Shown: one piece after another, positions 1 through 8,417 of the stretch
Layout of the letters: each line of letters begins with the position of its first letter
Position numbering within the stretch: position 1 is the first letter of the stretch
Origin: an uncultured Duncaniella sp.
GTDB lineage: Bacteria; Bacteroidota; Bacteroidia; Bacteroidales; Muribaculaceae
Direction of reading: 5' to 3'
Assembly: GCA_910588795.1 (NCBI GenBank)
Contig: CAJURI010000051.1
Location: forward strand, 1 to 17,145
DNA: 17,145 nt
Translations under genes and position numbers: made by a program
The notes under the pieces: generated by a model
Seen by the model: the letters and a program-made list of their open reading frames with translations, nothing else
Database searches by the model: none
What the model was told of the DNA's origin: nothing

Positions 1-8
1 CCCCCCCC

Positions 9-2390
9 ATGAAACACATTATCCGACTCACAGCGTTCATAGCCCTTGCTATCATCTCGTTATACGCATCGGCAAAAGACACATATGTGTGGGATTTTCC
101 GATATACGGATACAGCACCAGCCGTTACACCCTGAACATAGAAAAAGTCGAGTTTACACCTGACAGCACTGTCCTGAGTGTGAGAATAAAATATCCCAAG
201 GGGGAAGCAATCAGTTTATCCGACAAAACTTATCTGAAAACCGCCGGACAACAGTATCCGATAAAGGGAGCCATCGGAATTGAACTCGGAAAGTGGACAA
301 GAATGCCTGAATCGGGGAAGATAGACGTCAGGCTCTCATTTGCGGCATTACCGGCCGAGGCCACAGCGTTCGACTTCATCGAACCCGGAGGATGGAAGAT
401 CTTCGGATTAAGAGAAAAAGGAACCAGACCGACAGGCATAGTGAACACATACTGGAGAGATGATGCCACAGGAGACTGGATAATAGGCATAGGCGAGAAC
501 ACAGCCGTCTACGACAACAGATTCTGGAACATAGCACAGCTCAAGGAGAAGAAAGGCTCATATACCATAACCCTCACTGACGGGCCCGAGAAAGTGAACA
601 TAAAGATGGGGAGAGAAAAGGGCGGAATAAGAAAAGTCAATGTCAACGGCGGCAAAACCGTCCGATGGTCAGTAATCACAGGGGACGTCCTGCCCGACTA
701 TCCTGCGGCGGACGGCAGAAAGGGATTCAAGGACAACGGCTACACGACAGGCGACAGCGTGACCATAATCGGATGGTTCAAAGACATGCCTGAGGACGCG
801 TGGAAACAAGGAGTGCAAACAGAGGTGAGCCTTAATGACATATTCAAAAATGAAGAGAAATCATTCCATGCCTCTATGGATTCCATCGGACGGTTTAAGC
901 TGCGGTTCCCCATTCTCAACTCCTACCAGATATTCCTTGACTGGGTAAGAACACCTGTCACTATACCGGTAGAACCTGATGAGACATATCTTTTCCTATA
1001 TGACTTTTCAACCGGACACAAACTCTTCATGGGCAATGACGTACGCCTACAGAATGAGATCATGGCCCATCCCCTCGAATGGACCGAGCATTTCGACACC
1101 GATGGCAAGACACCTGACGCCTTCGAACTGTTAAGCAAATTCGACAGCATGAGAAAAAGCCATGACGAAAGGTTAGCCGAGCTGCTTGATAACCATCCCT
1201 GCCTTTCGGAGAGATACCGCGAATATGCCAAGAAGTCCTATGACATTATGACCGCAAGGGACATGATGCAAAAACGGTTTCAGATGCCCGGATGGAAATT
1301 TCCGAAAGAGTACTACATTTATGTCGATTCCATCTGGAAGAATCCTCTGACCCCCTACACCATAAGCAGAGATTTCGGATGGCTGATGCATGACTATCTC
1401 GATCAGCCCAAACGGATAAATTTTTCCATCACGGACCTGATAAAGAACGTACCTCTTGACGAGCAGGATGCATTCCTTGAACTCGAAAGGAACGGAGCCA
1501 TAAAGCTTACCGACAGCGATAAGGAGGCTCTGAAAAAATATGTCAGAGAAGCTGCGGACCTGTATGACTACATCAAGGACAACAATATCCAGCGGGAATC
1601 ACCCGAATGGTATGAGGCAATCGAGAAACACGCCTCGTCGGAGACCGTATCGAAAACCATACCGGAACTCCGGTCACGCTTCGAAGAGCAGCTGAAAGTG
1701 ATCAAAAACGCCGATCAGTTGTGCAAACCTCTCGCCATTGCAGACTCTATCGGCTGTGACAAGGTGATCAGGGACATCTACCTCACATCCATGTGTCTTA
1801 ATATATTCGAGCACAACTACGTGCCGATGACGGAGGAACGGCTGAAATTCATACTGGGAGAGCTTACCTTGCCTGTAGCCAAAGCTCTTGTGACCGATGC
1901 GAACAACCGATGCATAGCCCTGATGAACAGGAATATCGACAATTCCCTGAGCATAAAACCATCAACCGATTTCGAGAACATGAGCGACGGCGAGAAGATA
2001 TTCCGCAAGATAATAGAGCCATACCGCGGGAAGATAATCCTCGCGGATATATGGGGCATATGGTGCGGTCCGTGCGTCAATGCGCTGAAAAATTCCAAAG
2101 AGGAGTTTGAACGGCTGAAACCATATGACATGATATACCTGTATCTCGCAAACAACAGCCGCGAGGACGGATGGAAAAACATCATCAAGGAAAACAACCT
2201 CATAGGCGACAACATAGTGCACTACAATCTCCCTGACGACAAGCAACAGGCTGTGGAAAGATATCTGGATGTGCACGAGTACCCCACCTACAAGCTCATC
2301 GACCAGGAGGGGAATATCATCGACCTCAAAGTGAATGTACGAAATCTCGACGCACTTGAGAATGTGATCAGACAGATCTATAAAAAATAA
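9..2390 (+). CDS. Large exported protein with C-terminal TlpA-like thioredoxin domain
   Basis: This 793-residue protein starts with a signal peptide (about residues 1-22, ending ASAKD), so it is exported, probably to the periplasm. The last 130 or so residues form a thioredoxin fold of the TlpA/ResA type. The active site is W-C-G-P-C with cysteines at 686 and 689, and the cis-proline loop is E-Y-P-T near residue 759. The long N-terminal part (about 25-640) has beta-rich stretches followed by a helical region, an arrangement common in Bacteroidota TlpA-family proteins. Its target is unknown. Known TlpA-family members reduce disulfides in periplasmic proteins or apocytochromes, and I infer only a thiol-disulfide role. 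The gene converges on the glycosyltransferase with 22 bp between stop codons and no visible terminator. The start follows a run of eight C bases at the window edge, so the upstream control region is not visible. The fold is confident, the substrate is not. Confidence 0.88.
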   Translation: MKHIIRLTAFIALAIISLYASAKDTYVWDFPIYGYSTSRYTLNIEKVEFTPDSTVLSVRIKYPKGEAISLSDKTYLKTAGQQYPIKGAIGIELGKWTRMPESGKIDVRLSFAALPAEATAFDFIEPGGWKIFGLREKGTRPTGIVNTYWRDDATGDWIIGIGENTAVYDNRFWNIAQLKEKKGSYTITLTDGPEKVNIKMGREKGGIRKVNVNGGKTVRWSVITGDVLPDYPAADGRKGFKDNGYTTGDSVTIIGWFKDMPEDAWKQGVQTEVSLNDIFKNEEKSFHASMDSIGRFKLRFPILNSYQIFLDWVRTPVTIPVEPDETYLFLYDFSTGHKLFMGNDVRLQNEIMAHPLEWTEHFDTDGKTPDAFELLSKFDSMRKSHDERLAELLDNHPCLSERYREYAKKSYDIMTARDMMQKRFQMPGWKFPKEYYIYVDSIWKNPLTPYTISRDFGWLMHDYLDQPKRINFSITDLIKNVPLDEQDAFLELERNGAIKLTDSDKEALKKYVREAADLYDYIKDNNIQRESPEWYEAIEKHASSETVSKTIPELRSRFEEQLKVIKNADQLCKPLAIADSIGCDKVIRDIYLTSMCLNIFEHNYVPMTEERLKFILGELTLPVAKALVTDANNRCIALMNRNIDNSLSIKPSTDFENMSDGEKIFRKIIEPYRGKIILADIWGIWCGPCVNALKNSKEEFERLKPYDMIYLYLANNSREDGWKNIIKENNLIGDNIVHYNLPDDKQQAVERYLDVHEYPTYKLIDQEGNIIDLKVNVRNLDALENVIRQIYKK

Positions 2391-2412
2391 GCCATTCCGG
2401 ACAACCCGCATG

Positions 2413-3375
2413 TCATAACATCATCCGGACAAGTACCCATGTGAGACGCCCGAAACGCAGATTATACCGATAGACAATACGCATACTGCGTGGATGACGT
2501 GTGCGTGACAGCACCGCATCACACATGTCTGAAGCGAGCTGCAGAGACCGGTCACGGCAAGTGCCCACCTCTCCGCAAGCCTCACGGGCATACTGCGCCG
2601 CAAGGACCATAGCACGCGCATCAAGCCATGCAAGCAGACGCCGCTTTCGGGAATCGTCATCGGGCATAGCTGAAAAATGCGATCTTATGACCTCAAGAGA
2701 GCACTCCCACCGCTCGGGATGGTCACTGAACCTCAACCCCGATATGGACTGCTCCTGCTGATATGCGGTGACGGAAGGCTCACCGTGCAGCTTCACGACA
2801 GAACCGTCTCCGGCTTCAAGAAGAAGCCTCACCCCGAGCTCGAGATCATCCCATCCGGCAAGAGACTCGTCCCATCCACCTACACGCCTGAATAGATCTG
2901 TGCGGGCGACATAACGCAGAGTGGAAAGTGATCCGCGAAACAGGTGATGAAACAGTGCGTTCCTGCCCGCGACAAAATACAGTCTACGACTTGAACCGTC
3001 AAGGAAACGGACATATATGTCACGTCCTATTACAGATGCCTCAGGATGCCTCTCTATGGCATTGGTAAAATCAGCTACATGAGCAGACGACATGACATCG
3101 TCAGAGTCAAAGAACATGGTCCACTCCGTGTCCACTTCACGGAGTCCGCGGTTGCGGGCGGCACAGGCTCCGGACTTTGCTTCAGTGAGCACTGTCACAT
3201 GATCCTTCCCGGCGGCCCAATTGCGGGCGATGTCAAGCGACGTGTCAGTGGAACCGTTGTCCACGATTATCACCCTTCCGGGTGCCACAGTCTGCGAGTC
3301 AATGCTCGCGAGAGTGCGTAGCAGCGTGTGAGCCCGGTTGTACACCGGAATCACAATCGATAACGGGGATGCCAT
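2413..3375 (-). CDS. Family 2 glycosyltransferase (GT-A fold)
   Basis: This 320-residue cytoplasmic enzyme has the family GT2 hallmarks. The N-terminus is S-I-V-I-P-V-Y-N-R, V-D-N-G-S-T-D lies at about 38-44 for nucleotide-sugar binding, the metal-binding D-S-D-D is at 90-93, and the acceptor-side motif G-W-D-D-L-E is around 174-179. It should transfer a sugar from a nucleotide-sugar donor. Neither sugar nor acceptor can be read from the sequence. There is no clear membrane helix. It is the last gene of the porT-gldN run, starting 13 bp after the gldN stop, so it is probably cotranscribed. That raises a link to glycans attached to T9SS cargo or to the A-LPS-like anchor known in Porphyromonas, but this is inference from position alone. 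Confidence 0.9.
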   Translation of the reverse strand: MASPLSIVIPVYNRAHTLLRTLASIDSQTVAPGRVIIVDNGSTDTSLDIARNWAAGKDHVTVLTEAKSGACAARNRGLREVDTEWTMFFDSDDVMSSAHVADFTNAIERHPEASVIGRDIYVRFLDGSSRRLYFVAGRNALFHHLFRGSLSTLRYVARTDLFRRVGGWDESLAGWDDLELGVRLLLEAGDGSVVKLHGEPSVTAYQQEQSISGLRFSDHPERWECSLEVIRSHFSAMPDDDSRKRRLLAWLDARAMVLAAQYAREACGEVGTCRDRSLQLASDMCDAVLSRTRHPRSMRIVYRYNLRFGRLTWVLVRMML

Positions 3376-3388
3376 GGGCCGACTGCGT

Positions 3389-4531
3389 TCAGTTGGACTT
3401 ACGGTTGTTGCGCACCGAGCGTGTCGCCGTACGACGTGACTTTACCGCCTTGGCCTTCTTTACCTTGACAGGCTTGCTCCCTGACACACTCCCCTTTATC
3501 CCTCGCCTGGAGCGCGACACATTTGCGCCTGACTTTTTGCCGCTTTTGCTATTGGCCGAAAGGTTGCTATCAGCCCCCTGTCCTGAGGCATACGCCGCGC
3601 TGTCGGCAGCCTCACGTCTTGCGGCGAGTTCATCGAGCGACGGCACCCAAAGCTTATCCTCATAACTGTCGAGACGCCTCTGTATACTGTCACGGGCATG
3701 TGTCAGGTCGTCAGGATCGGGATGAAGCTGCATGAGCGACCTGTTTTTCAGATTGCGGGTCTTGTAGATATCCCCGTCATAAAGCCCGAGGCGGAAATAG
3801 TCATCGTATGTGCATGATGCAAGATTGTTGTCATCGTCAGTGAATACGCTATGGGTCGCCATCCACGGACGCAGATCGTCATACCTGACCCAGAACATGG
3901 GATATTTTACAGCCTCGGCACCGAAATCCCCCTCGCGGTGCAGCACCGGGCATATTGCCTCGACAATTGTACGCACACGATTGGAACGGCGGTCAAATTC
4001 CCACCTCTCAATTATATAGTAGCTCAACACCTCACGGGCAGGAATGTCAGTCTCATCGATAGCCCATCGGGGATTCTTTCCGGTTGATCCCTTGGCTTCC
4101 TTGTAAGGTATATAGAAACGGTCAAGAAGATCACGCACATTCAGCCTGTACTCGTCCGTGAACCTCTCGCTTCCGTCAAGATACTCATAGGCGGAGAGCT
4201 GTCCGTCAGCCACACGCTTAAGCATGATGCGGAACAGATTGTCCTGCCCCTCCACAGCTTCGTCAGGATAGTACAGCGCGCCGTTGGCATCCTTGGTGAG
4301 ATCAAGGCTGCGGTATATGACCCGCATCCACTGCAATTCACTGTCATCGGCCGTAGAGACAGTGTTGGCAAGATGCGACTGCATGCGCTGCGTCATCCCC
4401 GGGGCCTCGGTCCGTACATTGCGCTCCTGGGCCTTGCGGCGCACCACAGCCGATGCAGTCGAGGTCGATTCCTGAGCTGACACGCATATGCCTGCGAGTA
4501 AGGTTATGACTGTGAGAAGGAATTTATTCAT
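3389..4531 (-). CDS. gldN: Type IX secretion system periplasmic ring protein GldN/PorN
   Basis: GldN/PorN binds the lipoprotein GldK/PorK to form the large periplasmic ring of the T9SS under the outer membrane. The family core is visible: an I-Y-R-S-L-D-L segment, then Y-Y-P, D-N-L-F and A-Y-E-Y-L-D-G, as in known GldN proteins. I chose the ATG at 4531, giving 380 residues, because it begins a good signal peptide (MNKFLLTVITLLAGICVSAQ). An in-frame ATG at 4579 would overlap the gldM stop by ATGA but would put 16 charged residues before the signal peptide. It follows gldM by 44 bp and precedes the glycosyltransferase by 13 bp. The unusual part is the C-terminus: the last 53 residues hold 19 Lys/Arg, many Ser and no acidic residue, which reads as a disordered basic tail after the folded domain. 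Confidence 0.93.
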   Translation of the reverse strand: MNKFLLTVITLLAGICVSAQESTSTASAVVRRKAQERNVRTEAPGMTQRMQSHLANTVSTADDSELQWMRVIYRSLDLTKDANGALYYPDEAVEGQDNLFRIMLKRVADGQLSAYEYLDGSERFTDEYRLNVRDLLDRFYIPYKEAKGSTGKNPRWAIDETDIPAREVLSYYIIERWEFDRRSNRVRTIVEAICPVLHREGDFGAEAVKYPMFWVRYDDLRPWMATHSVFTDDDNNLASCTYDDYFRLGLYDGDIYKTRNLKNRSLMQLHPDPDDLTHARDSIQRRLDSYEDKLWVPSLDELAARREAADSAAYASGQGADSNLSANSKSGKKSGANVSRSRRGIKGSVSGSKPVKVKKAKAVKSRRTATRSVRNNRKSN

Positions 4532-4575
4532 TTTGCTTATGTGATATGCTTTCTTTGGATTATAGTCTTTATGTG

Positions 4576-6141
4576 TCACCTCACTATGACCTCCATAGGA
4601 GAGAGCACACGTTCCACGCCGTCAGGGCCCTGCACACGTATACGGGATATATAGAACCGCTTGCCGCGCGACAGTCTTTTGATCCTGTCACGCTGTCTGA
4701 GGCTGAAATCGGCACCCTGCGACACCTCGGGTATGGCATTCCCCATCTGGTCAAAGAAGACTGTCTCGAAACCGAGCACCCGGAAACCTATGTCGAGAAT
4801 ATCGTCGTCGATCGCCGCCCCTATGCCGGGTGCGGACGAAAGCACAGCCTTGGACACAGGCTTTCCACCCTTATACCGGTCTTTGGTGCCGTCAGGAGTC
4901 GTGAATGAGATATACGCTGTCGGATCAGGCAGTTTGCGCACACGGAACGTGGTGACGGCCACATTCTGTCTCACACCGTCTATATCGGCGGTGACGGTTA
5001 CGGTGGCATCAGTCCCCACTCTGGCGGGACGCGCCGTCCACCCGTCACCACGGCGTGTGAGCGTGCCGTTAGTCATCGAGGCCGACACATTAGTCATGGC
5101 CACACCCGGCACCGAAATGCTCACAGGATTATCAATGCCGGCATACAGGACATTCATCATTGTGGCCGACACTGTGGCGGTAGGCTCCATCACCGTGTAG
5201 GATGAGCTGAACGGATGGCGGGTGACAGACCCGTCGCCATGCCCCACTTCGATATATCCTGAATAGTCGAATGTGCCCGTCGAGGATGTGTTGAACTCAT
5301 ACATGCCCCTGTCTCCGTCGAGCTTCCTGCCGCCGACATATATATCGGGCCTTGCGGTGGTGTCGACCGCAGCGAGCACTATGGATGCGGAGTAACGGCC
5401 CCCGCGCATCACCATGCGTGACTGCGGTATCACGAAAGCATTCAGCTCGTTGACACGCACATCACCTGCATCCACGGCCGAGAGAATGTTGGACAGGGCC
5501 TCCCCTTCGGCATAGCGTATATCGTTCTGCAGCTTCGTGAGCAGTGTCACGGCTGCGACCACAGGCTGTTTCTCGAACTTAGCCTCCTCCCACCGCTGGT
5601 CAGTCATGGTGCCCGGACGCCGGAAAGGGCTTGTGTTCAGAGCCGCGTCGATGGAGGAGCGTTTCACAGAATCGGACACAATAGAGGTCACATAACCCCG
5701 GTAGGAATCAACAGCCTCCCTCAGCCTCCTGCCACGTGACATTCCGGGACCAAGCATGACAATGGATGCGGCATCCAGGTCATCGCGCCTGTCTATATCG
5801 TCGAGCGAGGCATCCTCTCCGTCGGCCTGACGTACTATCGCAAGTTTCAGAGTGTCGACATATCTGTACAGATCACCGGCCATGCGGCGCACTTCCGATG
5901 CTTTTTCAAGCCATCGTGCGCCCTTCTCCGGATTCAGAGCTGTGAAACTCTCAAGCTGGGAATATATGGCATCGTTGCGGCCGCCCACATTGACATTTGT
6001 ACGCGCCAGACCGTCCTCGACCTGCGCGAAGCCGTCAAGGACATCGCTCGACACATTGAGCGCGAGCATGGCCGTCAGGACGATATACATTAGGTTGATC
6101 ATCCTCTGTCTCGGAGAAAGCCTTGTTATGGATTCTGACAT
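4576..6141 (-). CDS. gldM: Type IX secretion motor protein GldM/PorM
   Basis: GldM/PorM forms the rotor-like shaft of the T9SS and gliding motor. One N-terminal inner-membrane helix packs inside a GldL pentamer, and a long periplasmic part reaches the GldK/GldN ring. The signature N-terminus is clear: L-S-P-R-Q-R-M-I-N-L-M-Y, then a hydrophobic helix (about 15-32) ending A-L-N-V-S-S-D-V-L. The remaining residues look like a helical first periplasmic domain (about 35-220) followed by beta-rich domains, as in the solved four-domain family structures. The length of 521 is normal. It lies 51 bp after gldL and uses the ATG at 6141. The assignment is secure. Confidence 0.97.
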   Translation of the reverse strand: MSESITRLSPRQRMINLMYIVLTAMLALNVSSDVLDGFAQVEDGLARTNVNVGGRNDAIYSQLESFTALNPEKGARWLEKASEVRRMAGDLYRYVDTLKLAIVRQADGEDASLDDIDRRDDLDAASIVMLGPGMSRGRRLREAVDSYRGYVTSIVSDSVKRSSIDAALNTSPFRRPGTMTDQRWEEAKFEKQPVVAAVTLLTKLQNDIRYAEGEALSNILSAVDAGDVRVNELNAFVIPQSRMVMRGGRYSASIVLAAVDTTARPDIYVGGRKLDGDRGMYEFNTSSTGTFDYSGYIEVGHGDGSVTRHPFSSSYTVMEPTATVSATMMNVLYAGIDNPVSISVPGVAMTNVSASMTNGTLTRRGDGWTARPARVGTDATVTVTADIDGVRQNVAVTTFRVRKLPDPTAYISFTTPDGTKDRYKGGKPVSKAVLSSAPGIGAAIDDDILDIGFRVLGFETVFFDQMGNAIPEVSQGADFSLRQRDRIKRLSRGKRFYISRIRVQGPDGVERVLSPMEVIVR

Positions 6142-6192
6142 ACCTTATATCTTATGGTCGATGAGACTGTATGGCACCGGGCAAAAGCATCA

Positions 6193-6921
6193 TCAAGCAT
6201 TGCCGGACCCCATTGCCCGGAGCATGTTTTCATATACGCGGTTGAGTTCCTGCATCTGACGGGTCATCTTCTCGGCCTCCTCACAGTAGCGGGCACCCTG
6301 CATGGCACTTTTCTCGTACATATACCTGACATCCTTGAGATCACGGTTCAGATCGCCTATCTGCTCGGCATAGTCCTTCGATCCCGAAGTCACGGCATCA
6401 GTATTGTCGGCTATTGCCTGACAGCTCTGAAGAAGCACAGCCGACACGGCATTGAGATTGCGGGTAGTCTCGCCAAGCTGCGCAAGGTTGTCGGCAATCG
6501 CGGCCATCTGCTCCACATAGCCACGAGTCACAGCGGCCACTTCAGCTGGAGTAACTTCAGCCGCGACGGCATCACAGGACACTACTCCGTTATGTCCCGC
6601 GGCATCCGCATAAGCATCGGGAATCACCCTCGTCCGGGGAGTTCCGGCGGCAGCCGCAGCTTCCTTGTCAAGTTCAGGAAACACCTCCTCCCAGCGGTAA
6701 TCCTTTGGAGGACGGTCAAATGCCGTGATTATGAACATAAGCACCTCGGTGCCCATGCCTATGCAAAGCAGTGTATTTCCACCTGGAAGATATGTGATCT
6801 TGAACAGGGCTCCGAGTATCACGATAGCAGCACCGACGCTGTAGGCGAAGTTGAACAACCGCTGCCCCCCTTCCCACTCCATGATGGATCTGTAACGCGA
6901 TTTTATATATTCTTTATCCAT
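6193..6921 (-). CDS. gldL: Type IX secretion motor protein GldL/PorL
   Basis: GldL/PorL is the inner-membrane stator-like partner of GldM/PorM and uses the proton motive force. Two membrane helices are visible, at about 21-42 and 49-67. The second carries G-M-G-T-E-V with an intramembrane glutamate at residue 59, the residue type known to be essential for proton-driven function in GldL and PorL. The helices are joined by the conserved L-P-G-G-N-T. The rest (about 70-242) is a cytoplasmic helical domain. I chose the ATG at 6921 (MDKEYIKSRYRSIMEWEGG), which matches the usual short family N-terminus. A longer frame to 7023 would overlap gldK by 55 bp and adds non-family sequence; ATG 6933 is also possible. 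The gap to the gldK stop is 47 bp. Confidence 0.96.
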   Translation of the reverse strand: MDKEYIKSRYRSIMEWEGGQRLFNFAYSVGAAIVILGALFKITYLPGGNTLLCIGMGTEVLMFIITAFDRPPKDYRWEEVFPELDKEAAAAAGTPRTRVIPDAYADAAGHNGVVSCDAVAAEVTPAEVAAVTRGYVEQMAAIADNLAQLGETTRNLNAVSAVLLQSCQAIADNTDAVTSGSKDYAEQIGDLNRDLKDVRYMYEKSAMQGARYCEEAEKMTRQMQELNRVYENMLRAMGSGNA

Positions 6922-6968
6922 AAGCCGGATCATAAAGTATGCATCAGCCGCAGCAGACACACGTATTG

Positions 6969-8414
6969 TTACTGTCTTCTTGATTTGGTACCTTTGGCAA
7001 AACCTATTTTCGAGCGCACACACCTGAAGCCTATATAGCTCCGCTGTTCATTCTGATACTCCCACATGCGCAGATCGGAACGCACATTATGCGCAACATC
7101 CTTCCATGAACCTCCGCGCACTATCTTGCGCTTCATCCTGTAGGGGTCATCCGGAGCGGCGGCATAACGGTACTCCGGATTAAGATCGCTTGTGATCCGG
7201 TCGACACTTTCCGAATAGGCTGTCGAGGTCCATTCGCTCACATTGCCGGCCATGTCGTAAAGGCCGAATTCGTTGGGAGAGTATGTGCCCACACGTGAAG
7301 TGATGAGCTGACCGTCCTGAACGAAATTACCCTCCTGAGGCTTGAAGTTGGCATAGAAACAGCCCTGTTCTTCCGTGAGAGGCAGGTCACCGTCCCAAGG
7401 ATACATGTTGTCGCTCTTGCCGGCCCGTGCGGCATACTCCCATTCGGCCTCGGTGGGGAGGCGGTAAGGCTCCACATAGACCCCTTCCCGTCCGAGCGAA
7501 CGGCGCAGAAAATCGGTGCGCCAGTTGGCATATGCCGAAGCCTGTTCCCAGCTCACTCCCACCACAGGGTAGTCGTTATATCCCGCATGAGAGAAATACA
7601 TGCGCACATAAGGCTCATTGTAAGCGTTGTCGAAATCATTTATCCATGCCGTGGTGTCGGGATACACGTTCACGATATATGTGTTCACGAAGTCGTAGGG
7701 ACCGGTGAGGGCACGTGTGACGGTACGACGCACTATCTCGCCGTCATCATTGATATAGGCGGTGTCCTTGGATATCAACGGCAGCTCCACAGGCACAGGC
7801 TTGTCGGTATTGTACTCCCGACGCTCAGGGTTCAGCCTGTTGCGACGCTTGGCGGCCTCGGTGTGATTATAGGTCTCGTAACGGTAATTGAGCTGTTCGG
7901 GGTCAAGCTCCTTTACCCCCGTGATAGGGTTGGTGCGGTAAAGGCTCTCTATGGCCCGCTGCTCATCCTCATTGGCGTTGCGCCAGGGGATGGCCTTGTC
8001 CCAGTTGAGATGCGGAGTCACGGGATTACCTTCACGGTCCTCCTCTATCCTGTATTCCTCATTGCCGCCATAGGCCGGATCGGCAAGGCGTTCGCGGATT
8101 ATGGAGTCGCGCACCCAGAACACAAACTGCTTGTATTTGGAGTTTGTGACCTCGGTCTCATCCATCCAGAAAGCGTCGACCGAAACTCCGCGCGGGCTGG
8201 CCTTGATGTTCCATAGCGAATCATCCTTTGCTGGGCCCATTCTGACGGATCCACGGTCGACAAGCACCATGCCGTAGGGGGTCGGTTCGGCCCATGACGC
8301 ACCGCCGACTCCAGTGACCTCTCCGCCCATGGAGTTGCGGCTGCCTGTCGCACACCCCACTGCAACGACAGCGAGAATTGCGACCGGGAAGAATATATGT
8401 GGAATTCTTTTCAT
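6969..8414 (-). CDS. gldK: Type IX secretion system ring lipoprotein GldK/PorK
   Basis: GldK/PorK is an outer-membrane-anchored lipoprotein of the T9SS that assembles with GldN/PorN into a periplasmic ring. The N-terminus is a lipoprotein signal with lipobox A-V-G-C (Cys 21). The body is a formylglycine-generating-enzyme-like (SUMF1/FGE) fold: M-D-E-T-E-V-T-N, P-V-V-G-V-S-W-E-Q-A, R-L-P-T-E-A-E-W-E-Y-A-A-R, G-N-V-S-E-W and a C-terminal V-R-G-G-S-W to G-F-R-C-V-R. I see no active-site cysteine pair like that of true FGE, so it is structural rather than enzymatic, as expected for GldK. It has the typical family insertion between the first and second FGE blocks (about 130-270). The 481-residue length is normal. 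The start lies 3 bp after the porP stop, implying coupled translation. Confidence 0.97.
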   Translation of the reverse strand: MKRIPHIFFPVAILAVVAVGCATGSRNSMGGEVTGVGGASWAEPTPYGMVLVDRGSVRMGPAKDDSLWNIKASPRGVSVDAFWMDETEVTNSKYKQFVFWVRDSIIRERLADPAYGGNEEYRIEEDREGNPVTPHLNWDKAIPWRNANEDEQRAIESLYRTNPITGVKELDPEQLNYRYETYNHTEAAKRRNRLNPERREYNTDKPVPVELPLISKDTAYINDDGEIVRRTVTRALTGPYDFVNTYIVNVYPDTTAWINDFDNAYNEPYVRMYFSHAGYNDYPVVGVSWEQASAYANWRTDFLRRSLGREGVYVEPYRLPTEAEWEYAARAGKSDNMYPWDGDLPLTEEQGCFYANFKPQEGNFVQDGQLITSRVGTYSPNEFGLYDMAGNVSEWTSTAYSESVDRITSDLNPEYRYAAAPDDPYRMKRKIVRGGSWKDVAHNVRSDLRMWEYQNEQRSYIGFRCVRSKIGFAKGTKSRRQ

Positions 8415-8417
8415 AAG

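Noticed and set aside
2391..2450. Possible bidirectional terminator between the thioredoxin-like gene and the glycosyltransferase
   Set aside because: CCGGACAA occurs twice but as a direct repeat, with no usable stem and no T tract.
4532..4579. Longer GldN start overlapping gldM by ATGA
   Set aside because: It would bury the signal peptide behind 16 polar residues; the ATG at 4531 is preferred, although coupling by the overlap cannot be fully excluded.
6922..7023. Longer GldL start overlapping gldK
   Set aside because: Adds 34 residues not seen in GldL/PorL and overlaps the gldK end by 55 bp; ATG 6921 gives the normal start.
6154..7038. Long plus-strand open frame opposite gldL
   Set aside because: It is an antisense shadow of a well-supported T9SS gene, with His/Ser/Arg-rich nonsense-like composition and no family motif.
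7587..8216. 209-codon plus-strand frame opposite gldK
   Set aside because: Codon pattern and composition reflect the complement of gldK; no promoter or recognisable domain.
6969..8414. Sulfatase-modifying (formylglycine-generating) enzyme
   Set aside because: The fold matches, but the active-site cysteine pair is not seen and the gene sits in the porPKLMN order, so GldK is the better call.
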